This document shows positions 1 through 9,067 of a stretch of 64,000 nucleotides of DNA, piece after piece. Made by a program: the position numbers and the translations under genes. This DNA is from UBA3839 sp963627995 (lineage in GTDB: Bacteria > Bacteroidota > Bacteroidia > Bacteroidales > Bacteroidaceae), in NCBI GenBank assembly GCA_963627995.1, contig CAVGCV010000010.1, positions 1 to 64,000 of the forward strand. Reading direction: 5' to 3'. The notes under the pieces are model-generated. The model did no database searches. It was not told the DNA's origin and saw only the letters and a list, made by a program, of their open reading frames with translations. How positions within the stretch are numbered: the stretch's first letter is position 1; every line of letters begins with the position of its first letter.

Positions 1-58
1 TTGGAAATATTTTTTCAAGTACTTAGAAATATTTTTCCAAGTACTTGGAAATTTATTC
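1..58. repeat. 22-bp tandem palindromic repeat at the window edge
   Basis: Two full units of 22 bases (4-25 and 26-47) and part of a third run in tandem. Each unit has GAAATATTTTT followed by YCAAGTACTT. The second unit sits in a perfect 18-base palindrome (34-51) centred on CCAAGTACTTGG. The array probably continues upstream of the window. It lies beyond the stop of the minus-strand GH43 gene, so it could act as a 3' structure, but this is inference. Confidence 0.75.
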
Positions 59-144
59 CCGGTGCGCCGTGGCGGAATTTCCGGCGCACGCGCGCCGAAC
101 TTCCGGTGCGCCGCGGCGGGAACGGCGGTGCGCCGCGTGTGCCG
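59..144. repeat. GC-rich imperfect repeats downstream of the GH43 gene
   Basis: The word GGTGCGCCG occurs three times (near 60, 105 and 127), accompanied by GGCGG and TTCCGG words. The stretch ends at the stop codon of the minus-strand GH43 gene. It may fold strongly in the 3' untranslated region. No coding feature is supported. Confidence 0.5.
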
Positions 145-1533
145 TCAGCGCCTGAACTGCCACCAGTCGAGGTTCATCAGCCGCACGCCCTTGCGCCCCC
201 GGAACACGAGGAAGAGGTCGCGCACGCCGGTGGCCGGCTGCGTGAGCTCGGCCCTGACGGTGCGCCACCGCTCCCATCCGCCCGTGTGCGGCACGGCGAC
301 GGTGGCCACGAGCGGGCCGCCGGCGCTGTCGAGCCGCACCTCCACCTGTCCGCCGCGCAGGGCGCAGGCGGCGCGCAGGGCGATGGACTTGGGCGCGGAG
401 GGGCCGAAGTCCACGGCCTGCAGCTTGATGTAGTCGTCGCGGTGGATGTCGGTGACGAACACGCCGGTGCGGTCGTTCCAGTCGGTCTTCACGCCGCGGG
501 AGTGCGCCATGGTCTCGGCCTCGACGCGGCGGTAGGGGTCGAGCGTCCCGGCGGGCTTCACGCCCTCGCGCGTGGGCAGGATGGTGGGGAAGCGTCCGTC
601 GGGCAGGTAGTCGAAGCGCTCGATGGCCACGCTGCGCCCGAACCCGCCGCCGCCGGGGAGCTTGCCGGTGTGGTAGACGAAGTAGGACTGCCCCTTGAAG
701 TCGGCCACGCCGCAGTGGTTGGTGAACGAGCCGGTGTCGCTCTGTGGCATGACGGCGCCCTTGTAGCGCCACGGGCCGGCGGGCGTGTCGGCCTCGGAGT
801 AGGCGATGTGTTCGGGGATGCCGCCGGCGGCGTAGAGCAGCTGGTACTTGCCGCCGCGCTTCGTGAGCCACGGGCCCTCGGTGTAGCAGTCGGCGTAGCG
901 CGTGTCCTTGTCGCGCAGCGCGGCGTCGGGCGCGCCGAATCCCTCCACCGTCTGCTCTATGGCTGCGGGCGGCGCGGCGAGCGACACCATGTCGCGGTTG
1001 AGCCTTGCCCACAGCAGGCGCGGGTTTCCCCAGCAGATGTAGGCCTGCCCGTCGTCGTCGATGAAGACGGTGGGGTCGATGTGCTCCCACTTCCCGTCGT
1101 CGTAGAGGGGGCGGCCGATGGCGTCGCGGAAGGGGCCTGTGGGCGAGTCGGCGACGGCCACGCCGATGGCCATGCCGCCCGAGAGTGCGGAGTGGGCGCA
1201 GATGTACCAGTAGAACTTGCCGTCGCGCTCCACGCACTGGCCTGCCCACGCGCGGTCGTCGGCCCAGCTGAACGTCTCGAGGGCGAGCGGAGAGCCGTGG
1301 TCGGTCCAGTTTACCATGTCCTCCGACGAATAGACGCGCCACTCCTGCATCCAGAAGAAGTCGGCGTTGTCCTCGTCGTGCCCCACGTAGAGGTAGAACC
1401 GTCCGCCGTGGACGAGGGGCGCGGGGTCGCCCGTGTAGCAGGTCTGCACCACGGGGTTCTGCGCGCCGGCGCGCGGCGCGGCCATGGCGGCGCACAGGAG
1501 GAGGGGCAGGAGGGGGGAGTTGTTTCGTCTCAT
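145..1533 (-). CDS. GH43 glycosidase with C-terminal CBM6-like domain (putative arabinofuranosidase/xylosidase)
   Basis: The 462-residue protein has a signal peptide (about 1-25, ending AGAQ) and a five-bladed propeller of glycoside hydrolase family 43. The three acidic residues expected of the family are visible: Asp36 (GDPAPLVHGG, base), Asp153 (HIDPTVFIDDDG, pKa modulator) and Glu219 (YTEGPW, acid). From about residue 330 a CBM6-like beta-sandwich begins (VEAETMAHSRGV). Such proteins remove arabinofuranose or xylose side chains from xylan or arabinan in the periplasm or at the cell surface. The exact substrate cannot be read from sequence. The start at 1533 was chosen because it gives a clean signal peptide; the reading frame extends upstream without one. 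A minus-strand TAACTTTG box lies at 1585-1592. It is transcribed in the same direction as the GH97 and GH2 genes. Confidence 0.88.
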   Translation of the reverse strand: MRRNNSPLLPLLLCAAMAAPRAGAQNPVVQTCYTGDPAPLVHGGRFYLYVGHDEDNADFFWMQEWRVYSSEDMVNWTDHGSPLALETFSWADDRAWAGQCVERDGKFYWYICAHSALSGGMAIGVAVADSPTGPFRDAIGRPLYDDGKWEHIDPTVFIDDDGQAYICWGNPRLLWARLNRDMVSLAAPPAAIEQTVEGFGAPDAALRDKDTRYADCYTEGPWLTKRGGKYQLLYAAGGIPEHIAYSEADTPAGPWRYKGAVMPQSDTGSFTNHCGVADFKGQSYFVYHTGKLPGGGGFGRSVAIERFDYLPDGRFPTILPTREGVKPAGTLDPYRRVEAETMAHSRGVKTDWNDRTGVFVTDIHRDDYIKLQAVDFGPSAPKSIALRAACALRGGQVEVRLDSAGGPLVATVAVPHTGGWERWRTVRAELTQPATGVRDLFLVFRGRKGVRLMNLDWWQFRR

Positions 1534-1584
1534 GTGTTGGGGGTGTTGGGGTTGTCCGTGTTCCTTTGACGTGTGTCGGTGCGG

Positions 1585-1592
1585 CAAAGTTA
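1585..1592 (-). promoter_or_regulatory. Bacteroidota -7 box for the GH43 gene
   Basis: Reads TAACTTTG on the minus strand, a match to the TAnnTTTG -7 consensus, about 52 bases before the GH43 start. No convincing -33 TTTG is seen at the right spacing, so the promoter may need an activator. Confidence 0.5.
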
Positions 1593-1771
1593 CGCCGCGC
1601 GCGCGGTCCGGGAGTTTTGTCCGCGTAACACGCTTTTGCCGTGGCGGAACAAATGCGCCCGCACCGGCGCGGGGTCGCGGTGGGACGGGCGCGGACGCGA
1701 GCCGGGGCACCCGCGCAGGCTGGCTGCGGCGGATGCCCCGGCTGTGGCCGCCCCGCGCGGAGGCCGCGGCG

Positions 1772-3748
1772 CTATTGCACGATGAGGAAGGCGCCGTTCT
1801 TCGGGATGCTGACCTTCACTTGGCCGCGCCTGCCCACTTTCAGCGCGCGGCGGCTGCCGTTGAGCTGGGCGTCGTCGGCGTAGAGGGTGGCCTCCGCGCC
1901 GGGCTGGAGCATGGGCAGGGCGAGTGTCTGCTCCACGGGGCTGTCCTGCGCGTTGATGCCGGCGACGTACCAGTGCGCGCCCGATCGGCGGGCGATGACG
2001 GCGTAGCGGCCGGGATAGCCCGCTATGTAGCGCACTTCGTCCCACGTGGTGGGCACGGTCTTCATGAAGCCGACGGCCCATGCGGGCGCGTCGGTCAGGT
2101 TGTTGGGCGCGAGCGCGAAGTGCTGCACGGGGCTTTGGAACAGCACGGCGGTGGCGAGCGCGTACACGTCGGACGTGACGCGGCGCGTGCCGCGGCGGTT
2201 GTCGGCGCTGTAGTGCTTGTTGAGCGCGCTGCCTCCGAAGTCCATGCTGCCCACGGCGTTGCGCACGAAGGGGTGGATGGTGGCGCAGAACGCCTCGCTC
2301 TCGCACGCGCGCTGGCTGAAGCGCAGGTTCTCGCTGGCCAGCACGGCCTCGCTCGCCACGTAGTTGGGGTACATGCGCTCCCAGCCGCGGGGCAGCGTGC
2401 AGCCGTGGAAGATGACGAGGATGTCGTGCTCGGCCGCGTCGGCGAGAATCTCCTCGTAGAGCCGCATCATCTGCTGCTTGTCGCCCCCGAAGAAGTCGAC
2501 CTTGATGCCCCGGATGCCCGTCTGCTGCATCCAGCGCATCTCTTTGCGCCGCGCGATGGGGTCGCTCATGATGTTGCGCGGCGTTTGCGGCGCGTCGTTC
2601 CACGAGCCGTTGGAGTTGTACCAGAGGTAGAGCGCCACGCCGCGCCCGCGCCCGTAGTCCGCCAGCTCGGCAATGCGCTCGCGCCCGATTTGCCGGTCCC
2701 ATTGGGCGTCGATGAGGACGGACTGGTAGCTCATGTCGGCGGCGAAGTCGATGTAGCGCTTCTGCTCCGCGAAGTTGCAGCTCTGGTCGTCGGCAATGAT
2801 CCAGCTCCATGTGCCGCGTCCGTACACGTAGTCGGGCTTGCCCTCGTACTTGGGGCGCACGAGGTCGAAGGGGACGGTGGTCTCGACGATGGGGGCGAGT
2901 GTCGTGCCGAGGGTGATGGTGCGCCAGGGCGTCTCGCCCGGGAGCGACATGGAGGGCGCGACGCTGCCGTCGCCGTTGCCCTCGGCCGCCTGCGGGAATC
3001 CGACGGTGTAGAGGCCGCCGGCGTGGCCGATGAGGCGGCAGGCGCAGTAGTTCGCGTCGGTGCCGGTTTCGGAGACGAGCACCCACACGGTCGTCGGCGT
3101 CTTCTGCCTCGCGCCGGGCTGCGCCGCCGTCACCTTGAAGAGGCAGGGGAAGGTGTAGCCCTCGCCGTTGCCGTTCAGCCCGGTGGGCGCATCGACGGTG
3201 TAGGGTGTCTCGTAGCTGGGTGTCGTGCGTGCGAACCCGCCCATCGGCTTCGACTGCGGGCAGAGGAACGTGGTGGTCGCCGCCGGCATTTGGAAGCCGC
3301 TTGCCTCGCTCGTGACCGCGCAGCAGAGGCGCTCGTTGTTGGGCAGGGGGTGGATGCGGTAGCGGAAGGCCACGTCGTGGTTGCCGACGCGGAAGATGAC
3401 GTCCATCGCCGCCTTGCCGCTCGTCACGCGGCACACGGCCTCGGTGGCGGCATAGTCGACGTGGCTCTGCTTGATGGTCCGCAGGTCGTAGCTCTCGCGG
3501 ATGTCGGCCGTGGCGAACGACGCGATGCTGACGCCCTCGCTCAGGTTACCGATGTCGGTGGCGAGGCCGAGGGGCGACGGCGCGACGGCCTCGACGCCGC
3601 AGTGCGTGACGCGGTAGGTCAGCTTGCCCTGCTCGTCGCTCAGCACCACGCTGGTCTGCCCGTCGGGGCTGCTCACGGTGTAGTCGCTGGCTGCGACGCC
3701 GGCTGCGGCCAGCAGCAGCGCGAGGGCGGAAAGGAGGGGTCTTTTCAT
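1772..3748 (-). CDS. GH97 alpha-glycosidase (predicted retaining, alpha-galactosidase-like)
   Basis: The 658-residue protein has a signal peptide (1-20) and the three-part GH97 layout: N-terminal beta-sandwich (about 20-290), catalytic (beta/alpha)8 barrel (about 300-560) and C-terminal beta-sheet domain. Landmarks are TWSWIIADDQS, the barrel strand GIKVDFFGGD and YPNYVASEAV. In GH97 an Asp at the end of that strand (here Asp418) is the nucleophile of retaining members such as the Bacteroides alpha-galactosidase. Inverting SusB-type enzymes use glutamates instead. A retaining alpha-galactosidase or related activity is therefore inferred. In a branched-xylan locus it could remove terminal alpha-galactose. 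It lies 124 bases downstream of the GH2 gene in the same direction, with a strong hairpin between them. Confidence 0.9.
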   Translation of the reverse strand: MKRPLLSALALLLAAAGVAASDYTVSSPDGQTSVVLSDEQGKLTYRVTHCGVEAVAPSPLGLATDIGNLSEGVSIASFATADIRESYDLRTIKQSHVDYAATEAVCRVTSGKAAMDVIFRVGNHDVAFRYRIHPLPNNERLCCAVTSEASGFQMPAATTTFLCPQSKPMGGFARTTPSYETPYTVDAPTGLNGNGEGYTFPCLFKVTAAQPGARQKTPTTVWVLVSETGTDANYCACRLIGHAGGLYTVGFPQAAEGNGDGSVAPSMSLPGETPWRTITLGTTLAPIVETTVPFDLVRPKYEGKPDYVYGRGTWSWIIADDQSCNFAEQKRYIDFAADMSYQSVLIDAQWDRQIGRERIAELADYGRGRGVALYLWYNSNGSWNDAPQTPRNIMSDPIARRKEMRWMQQTGIRGIKVDFFGGDKQQMMRLYEEILADAAEHDILVIFHGCTLPRGWERMYPNYVASEAVLASENLRFSQRACESEAFCATIHPFVRNAVGSMDFGGSALNKHYSADNRRGTRRVTSDVYALATAVLFQSPVQHFALAPNNLTDAPAWAVGFMKTVPTTWDEVRYIAGYPGRYAVIARRSGAHWYVAGINAQDSPVEQTLALPMLQPGAEATLYADDAQLNGSRRALKVGRRGQVKVSIPKNGAFLIVQ

Positions 3749-3808
3749 GGGAATGGTGTGGTTTGGGTTTGTTGATAATGTCGGATGGTTGGCGGGGGGT
3801 GGGAAGGA

Positions 3809-3854
3809 GGGGGGACGCGGGCGCGGCCGGACGGGCGCGTGCCTGCGTCCCCCC
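3809..3854. terminator. GC-rich hairpin between GH2 and GH97
   Basis: Arms 3809-3825 and 3838-3854 pair over 17 positions (three of them G-T wobbles), with a 12-base loop. No run of T follows on the minus strand, so it may be an attenuator or a transcript-stability hairpin rather than a full terminator. Confidence 0.5.
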
Positions 3855-3872
3855 CTCGTGGGGCGGGTGCGG

Positions 3873-6251
3873 TCAGCGGGATACCAAATCGACGTAAACG
3901 GGCTCGGGCAGCCCCTCCACGTCGAGGCGGAGGCGTATGCTGCCGGTGCGCCGCGTGGCCTGCACCACGGCCATGGCGCGGCCGAAATAGGTCTTGTCCT
4001 GCGCCGAGGTGAACGGCGTGGTGCGCCGCAGGTCGCTGTTGATGAGGCCGACGAGCCGTCCCTCGCCCTCCACGGCGGCGCGCACGGTGCGGTCGGCGTG
4101 CTGCACGAGCGTGCCGTCCTTGTCGAGCAGCTCCAGCTGGATGTAGCTCAGGTCCTGCCCGTCGGCGCGGATCTGCGTGCGGTCGGCCGTCGCCCGCAGT
4201 GCCGCGGGGCTGCCGGCGGTGCGGATTTCGAAGGTGGCCACCGTGTCCGTTCCGTTCACGCCTTTCGCCTGGATGCGCCCCGGGCTGAACGGCACGTTCC
4301 AGACGATGGTGTTGTTGGGGAAGTCCTTCGTCGCTTTCACGCCCATTTCGTTGCCGTTCACGTACAGCGCCACCTTCTCGCAGTTGGTGATGGTGTTCAC
4401 CTCCATGACGAGGCCGTTGTAGCGCGTGGGGAAGTTCCAGATGCTCGCCATCGGCGGCCACTGCCACAGGTCGCGCCCGTGGTCGATGTCCAGGCTCTGG
4501 TCGCGCACGGCGATGCCGACCACGGGCCGCTCGCTCCACATGGCGCGGTGGTAGGCTGCGCGCGGCTTCTCCACCATGCAGATGTCGAAAAGTCCGCTGG
4601 GCCACCCGTGCGACGGCCACCCGGCCTCGCCGATGTAGTCGATGCCCGACCAGATGAAGCCGCCGGCGATGAAGTCGTTCTCCGCGACGATGTTCCAGGG
4701 GTTGCGGGTGTCGTAGGAGCGGATGTTGCCCTCCGCGCCGCAGTAGTACGGCAGCTCCTCGGTCACGAGGAACTTGCGCGCGGGATACTTCTTGTGGTCG
4801 CTCAGCATCCGTGCCTCGAGGTAGTTGTAGCCCACCACGTCGGTCACGCCCGAGAAGCGCTCGTCGTGGCGGTTTTGCGCCGCGAGGCACACTTGGCGGC
4901 TCGGCTCGTAGGCGTGGATGAAGTCCTGCAGCATCCTCGCGCGCTCCACGCCCGTGTTGCCGCCGTCCCACGCCTCCTGCACCTCGTTGCCCTCGCTCCA
5001 AAGCACGACGGAGGGGTGGTTGCGGTCGCGTTGCAGCATGTTCTGCAAGTCGGCGCGCCACCACTCGTCGAAGTATTCGGCGTAGTAGCCCGACTTCCAC
5101 TTGTCGAAGGCCTCGTCGATGACCACGAAGCCCATGCGGTCGCAGAGGTCGAGGAACTCGGGCGCGGGCTGGTTGTGGCTGCACCGGATGGCGTTGACGC
5201 CGTATTCCTTGATGATTTGCAGCCGGCGTTCCATGGAGCGCAAGGGGAGCGCGGCGCCGAGGCACGCGTCGTCCTGGTGGAGGCAGAAGCCCTGGAGCTT
5301 GAGCCGCTCGCCGTTGAGGAGGAAGCCGTGGTCGGCCGTGAACTCGGCCGTGCGGATGCCGAATGTGGACGCGTAGGTGTCGAGGAGCTTTCCGCCGCCG
5401 CGCCCCTCCTCGCGCAGCTGGGTCTCCACCTGGTAGACGTAGGGCGTGGCGGGCGACCACAGCCGGCAGTCGCGCAGCGTGAGCTCGCACTGCGCGTCGG
5501 CGGTCTTTCCCGCGCCCACGCTGACGACTTGCTTCGCGCTCTTGGCCAGGGTCTTGCCGTCGGCGTCCTTCACGACCTGCACCACGGCGACCTGCCTGTC
5601 CGCCTTGTCGCCGTTTTCCACGGTCGTGCGGATGGACACCGTGCTGCGCTCGCGGCCCGCCCGGGGCGTGGTGATGTAGGTGCCGTAGGTCTGCACGCGC
5701 GTCCGGGAGGTGCTGACGAGCCACGCGTGGCGGTAGATTCCGCCGCCGGTGTACCACCGCGCGATGGAGTCGTTGTCGGACGGATTGTTGCAGCGCACCG
5801 CGATGGTGTTCCTGCCGCCGTAGTTCAGGAAGTCCGTCAGGTCGTACTCGATGTAGCAGAAGCCGTAGGGGCGGAAGCCGAGATGGTGGCCGTTCACCCA
5901 CACGTCGCTGCGGCTGTAGATGCCGTCGAACAGGATGGCGACGCGCCGTCCCTGCTCGTTCTTCCCGACGGTGAAGTCCTTGCGGTACCACCCGACGCCG
6001 CCGGGCAGGTGGCCGTTGCAGCCGCTGAGCTTGCTGTCGAACTGCTGCGAGATGCACCAGTCGTGGGGCAGCTGCACGTCCTGCCACGCCGACACGTCGG
6101 TCGCGGCGTCCTTGTTTTCCGGTCGGTCGGCGTTGAGGACAAACTTCCAGTCGAAGTCGAAGTTGGTCGTCGTGCGCGGCTGCGCCATGGCCGGTGTCGC
6201 GCAGCAGGCCATGCACAGCGCGGCCGCCAGTAGCTTTTGCTTGAGTTTCAT
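3873..6251 (-). CDS. GH2 beta-galactosidase/beta-glycosidase with C-terminal DUF4982-like region
   Basis: The 792-residue exported protein has a signal peptide (1-23). It is followed by the GH2 jelly-roll sugar-binding domain (about 27-185), an immunoglobulin-like domain (about 190-295) and a TIM barrel (about 305-590). A Bacteroidota GH2 tail with DUF4982-like and Ig-like domains follows. The acid/base is Glu423 in WSEGNEV and the nucleophile is most likely Glu498 in LVTEELPYY. The family removes beta-linked galactose, glucuronate or mannose; the beta-galactosidase-type look is an inference. The start at 6251 gives the signal peptide. The frame runs far upstream, but that part is not protein-like. 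Two minus-strand -7 boxes lie just upstream (6272-6279 and 6331-6338). GH97 follows in the same direction. Confidence 0.9.
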   Translation of the reverse strand: MKLKQKLLAAALCMACCATPAMAQPRTTTNFDFDWKFVLNADRPENKDAATDVSAWQDVQLPHDWCISQQFDSKLSGCNGHLPGGVGWYRKDFTVGKNEQGRRVAILFDGIYSRSDVWVNGHHLGFRPYGFCYIEYDLTDFLNYGGRNTIAVRCNNPSDNDSIARWYTGGGIYRHAWLVSTSRTRVQTYGTYITTPRAGRERSTVSIRTTVENGDKADRQVAVVQVVKDADGKTLAKSAKQVVSVGAGKTADAQCELTLRDCRLWSPATPYVYQVETQLREEGRGGGKLLDTYASTFGIRTAEFTADHGFLLNGERLKLQGFCLHQDDACLGAALPLRSMERRLQIIKEYGVNAIRCSHNQPAPEFLDLCDRMGFVVIDEAFDKWKSGYYAEYFDEWWRADLQNMLQRDRNHPSVVLWSEGNEVQEAWDGGNTGVERARMLQDFIHAYEPSRQVCLAAQNRHDERFSGVTDVVGYNYLEARMLSDHKKYPARKFLVTEELPYYCGAEGNIRSYDTRNPWNIVAENDFIAGGFIWSGIDYIGEAGWPSHGWPSGLFDICMVEKPRAAYHRAMWSERPVVGIAVRDQSLDIDHGRDLWQWPPMASIWNFPTRYNGLVMEVNTITNCEKVALYVNGNEMGVKATKDFPNNTIVWNVPFSPGRIQAKGVNGTDTVATFEIRTAGSPAALRATADRTQIRADGQDLSYIQLELLDKDGTLVQHADRTVRAAVEGEGRLVGLINSDLRRTTPFTSAQDKTYFGRAMAVVQATRRTGSIRLRLDVEGLPEPVYVDLVSR

Positions 6252-6271
6252 GAAAAATGGCGTGAGTTTTG

Positions 6272-6279
6272 CAAAGTTA
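6272..6279 (-). promoter_or_regulatory. Candidate -7 box upstream of GH2
   Basis: TAACTTTG on the minus strand, 20 bases before the GH2 start codon. A second candidate, TACCTTTG, lies at 6331-6338. Neither has a good -33 element, so which is used is unclear. Confidence 0.45.
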
Positions 6280-6518
6280 GGGATTAAATCCAAGGCGCGG
6301 GGCGTTGTCCCCCGTCTTTTTTCATGGGCGCAAAGGTAGGAAAAGCCGCCGCCGCGCAGTTGCCGCCATGTAACAGAAAGTTTTTCCGCTTTTCCCAAAA
6401 CGCCGCCGGGCGTGGCGCGCCGTCCGCTGGGCGGACTTCGTGCGGCGGCGCGCCGGCTGTCGGTGTCGTGCTTCGTGCCGTGTAAACTACTTTGATTCAA
6501 TGGGTTTGCTGCCGTTGG

Positions 6519-6629
6519 AAAAACACTGCGGAGAAGCGTGGGAAATGTCCGCAGTGAAAACTTTTTTTGTCTGCGGAGAAAAATAATTTTGTCTGCGGAG
6601 CGCCGGGATTTTCTCTGCGGAGTTTTTTT
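6519..6629. repeat. CTGCGGAG palindromic intergenic element, copy A
   Basis: Core of about 111 bp that begins AAAAACACTGCGGAG and ends CTCTGCGGAG plus a T run. It carries five CTGCGGA-type words (one inverted, GTCCGCAG) separated by A/T blocks. A flank motif follows at about 6648-6690 (TAAATCGTTGAAAACAAG, then TTTCTG and GTAAAAAC) that resembles motifs next to copies B and D. It sits in the 707-bp gap between divergent GH2 and GH43 genes. Apart from promoters, nothing else is recognised in that gap. Confidence 0.85.
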
Positions 6630-6914
6630 GCGCGTTCCTTGCCGTGTGGTAAATCGTTGAAAACAAGCGGTTTCTGCTGATTGTAAAAACTGGGCTTCTC
6701 CTCCGCCCGGGGCGCAGGGGCGCTGGCCGCATTGCAGGTGTGCGCGCCGCCTCGCTCTGCTCAATCGGCCGCAGCGATGGGAGCGTGGAGCGGAAGTGCC
6801 GGTTTCTCTGCCATGTTACGCAGCGCAAAAAGAATGACACACGCCGCGCGCGGGATGTAACTTCGCGGGAACAATCGGGCGTGGCAGGGGAAAGGGGTGT
6901 TGGGGCTGATTTCG

Positions 6915-6922
6915 TAATTTTG
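6915..6922 (+). promoter_or_regulatory. -7 box for the GH43-GH115-GH43 operon
   Basis: TAATTTTG matches the TAnnTTTG consensus 36 bases before the GH43 start. A -33 element at normal spacing is poor, which is common for activated PUL promoters. Confidence 0.55.
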
Positions 6923-6958
6923 CAACGGAATCACAATGTGTAAAGCACCAATACTGAC

Positions 6959-9028
6959 ATGAAGAAGAAAAGCATGACAACAGCCGCCCTCTGCACCCTG
7001 GTGCTGTGGGGCGCATCGTCGCCCATGGCGGCGCAGCAGCCTGCCGCGGCCGGGCCGTCCGCGTCCGTCGGGACGGGCAACCCCTATCTGCCCCTGTGGG
7101 AGCATCTGCCCGACGGCGAGCCGCGCGTTTTCGAGGATCCCGACAATCCCGGCAAGTACCGCGCCTACATCATCGGCTCGCACGACGTGCGCTTCGACAG
7201 CTATTGCGGCCCGGACATCCGCATGTGGTCGGCCCCGGTCGAAGACCTCACGTCGTGGCGCGACGAGGGTGCCATCTTCACGTACCACATCTCGCAGCAG
7301 TGGGACGTGATGTACGCGCCCGACCTTGTGGAAATCCGCAACAAGGAGGGGAAGAAGGAATACTACCTCTATCCCCACAGCCGCGGGCACCAGCGCGAGG
7401 CGATGGTCTGCAAGGGCAGCCGCCCCGACGGCCCCTTCACGCCCGTCAATCTGAACGCCGACGGCACGCGCACGGTGGAGGGCAGCTTCATCGGCTTCGA
7501 CCCCTCCGTCTTCGTGGAGGAAATCACCGACAAGCGCGACCCCGACTACAAGACCGGCTTCCGCGCCTACGCCTTCTGGGGATACCAGCGGTCGTCGGCC
7601 GCCGAGCTTGACCCGCAGACCATGTACTCCGTCCGCCCCGGCACCGAGACGATACCTTATTTCATTCCGGCCAGCCGCCCCGACGGCACTATCCGCGACC
7701 CGGAGGGGACGGAGTATCCCGCGCTCTGCAAGGACCAGCGGCCCGGGGACTTCAACTTCTACGAAGCCTCGTCCATCCGCCGCGTGGGCAACAAGTATGT
7801 GATGATATTCTCGGGCTACTCGGGCAGCGAATACGGCGTGGGCAACACGAACTCGTCGCTGCGCTACGCCTACGGCGACTCGCCCCTCGGCCCGTGGCGC
7901 AGCGGCGGCGTGCTCGTCGACTCGCGGGGCGTGGTGCTCAGCGAGGACGGCAGCCGCCTGCAATGCACCAACGCCGCGCACAACACGCACGGCAGCCTGC
8001 AGTGCATCAACGGGCAGTGGTACGTGTTCTACCACCGTCCGCCGCGCGGCTTCGGCTTTGCGCGCCAGGCCATGGTGGCGCCCGTCGTCGTCCGCTGGGA
8101 CAAGAAACCAGTTGCCGACGGCGGCAAGGTGGTCATCAGCGGCTGCGACCCCTATGCAAAGAACGGCGAATGGACGGCCGCGGCGGCCAACGGCGACCAC
8201 TATACGGGCGCGGAGGTCACGTCGGAGGGCTTCAACATCTACGGACTGCCTCCTTACCGCTACTATTCCGCCGGCTACGCCTGCTACCTGTCGGACATCG
8301 GCAGCCAGCAGGACTCGTGGGACGTCTGGGACAACAGCATGCCTGTCGCCGTGTCGCGCGGCAATGTCGTCGGCTACAAGTACTTCGGGTTCGGCGGCTT
8401 GAACAAGGCGAAGGCCGGCCTGCCGCCGTTCGAGGGAACGAAGCCGGGCAACGCAACGCAGTTCAACCTCTTCCTCACGCCCCGTACGGACAAGGCGTTC
8501 ACCATCGGCGTGTGGGTGGATGGCCCGTGGGACAACGCCACGTGGCGCGGCACGAAGCTGGGTGAAATCCGCGTGCCGGCCGGCTCGCCGCAAGAGGTGA
8601 CGAAGTTCACCCTCGATGTCGCCGGCGTGGTGGACAAGATGGGCAAGAAGCACGCCCTCTTTCTCGTGGCCGATGGCGGCGACGGCAAGCTCTGCGACCT
8701 TATGGGTCTGGGATTCAGCAAGAAGGGTGCGCCGCTTGACTATCCCGCGCCGCCGGCAGTGCAAATCCGCGTGGACGGCAAGGACATCGCGATGCCGGCA
8801 ACCCCCGTGCGCTCGACCAACGAAAACGGCGTCACGGGCTACGACCGCTACGAGGCCGTCTGCACGCTCGCGGCAGGGACGACGCGCACGCCGGTCGTTA
8901 CGGCAACGGCGAGCGACCCCGCTGTCCGCATCGACGTCGCGCAGCCCTCGTCGCGCGATGGCGCGGCTGTCGTGAAGTGCGACTACCATGGCGTGGTGAA
9001 GACCTACACCGTGACGTTTACGAAATGA
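6959..9028 (+). CDS. GH43-family exported glycosidase
   Basis: The 689-residue protein has a signal peptide (about 1-25, ending AQQ) and a GH43-like propeller. The expected acidic triad can be placed at Asp60 (VFEDPDNPGKYRAY), Asp181 (GFDPSVF) and Glu269 (FYEASSIR). The opening motif GNPYLPLWEHLPDGEP is typical of a Bacteroidota GH43 group often seen in arabinan and xylan loci. Residues about 390-560 form a beta-sandwich that may bind sugar, and the last 80 residues look like another small beta domain. Arabinofuranosidase or xylosidase activity is inferred. It is the first gene of a plus-strand operon with GH115 (39-base gap) and a further GH43. Confidence 0.82.
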   Translation: MKKKSMTTAALCTLVLWGASSPMAAQQPAAAGPSASVGTGNPYLPLWEHLPDGEPRVFEDPDNPGKYRAYIIGSHDVRFDSYCGPDIRMWSAPVEDLTSWRDEGAIFTYHISQQWDVMYAPDLVEIRNKEGKKEYYLYPHSRGHQREAMVCKGSRPDGPFTPVNLNADGTRTVEGSFIGFDPSVFVEEITDKRDPDYKTGFRAYAFWGYQRSSAAELDPQTMYSVRPGTETIPYFIPASRPDGTIRDPEGTEYPALCKDQRPGDFNFYEASSIRRVGNKYVMIFSGYSGSEYGVGNTNSSLRYAYGDSPLGPWRSGGVLVDSRGVVLSEDGSRLQCTNAAHNTHGSLQCINGQWYVFYHRPPRGFGFARQAMVAPVVVRWDKKPVADGGKVVISGCDPYAKNGEWTAAAANGDHYTGAEVTSEGFNIYGLPPYRYYSAGYACYLSDIGSQQDSWDVWDNSMPVAVSRGNVVGYKYFGFGGLNKAKAGLPPFEGTKPGNATQFNLFLTPRTDKAFTIGVWVDGPWDNATWRGTKLGEIRVPAGSPQEVTKFTLDVAGVVDKMGKKHALFLVADGGDGKLCDLMGLGFSKKGAPLDYPAPPAVQIRVDGKDIAMPATPVRSTNENGVTGYDRYEAVCTLAAGTTRTPVVTATASDPAVRIDVAQPSSRDGAAVVKCDYHGVVKTYTVTFTK

Positions 9029-9067
9029 CACCCTGCTTCATCCCGAACATCCAACCATCCCAAGCTC

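Noticed and set aside
1..6233. Long plus-strand open frames of 522, 763 and 828 codons opposite GH43, GH97 and GH2
   Set aside because: They are antisense to well-supported glycosidase genes. Their translations are rich in Ala, Gly, Val, Arg and His with no domain, as expected from GC-rich third positions of the real genes.
6761..9031. Minus-strand open frame of 756 codons opposite the GH43 gene
   Set aside because: Low-complexity Val/Ala/Arg/His translation and exact overlap with a real GH43 gene; a shadow frame.
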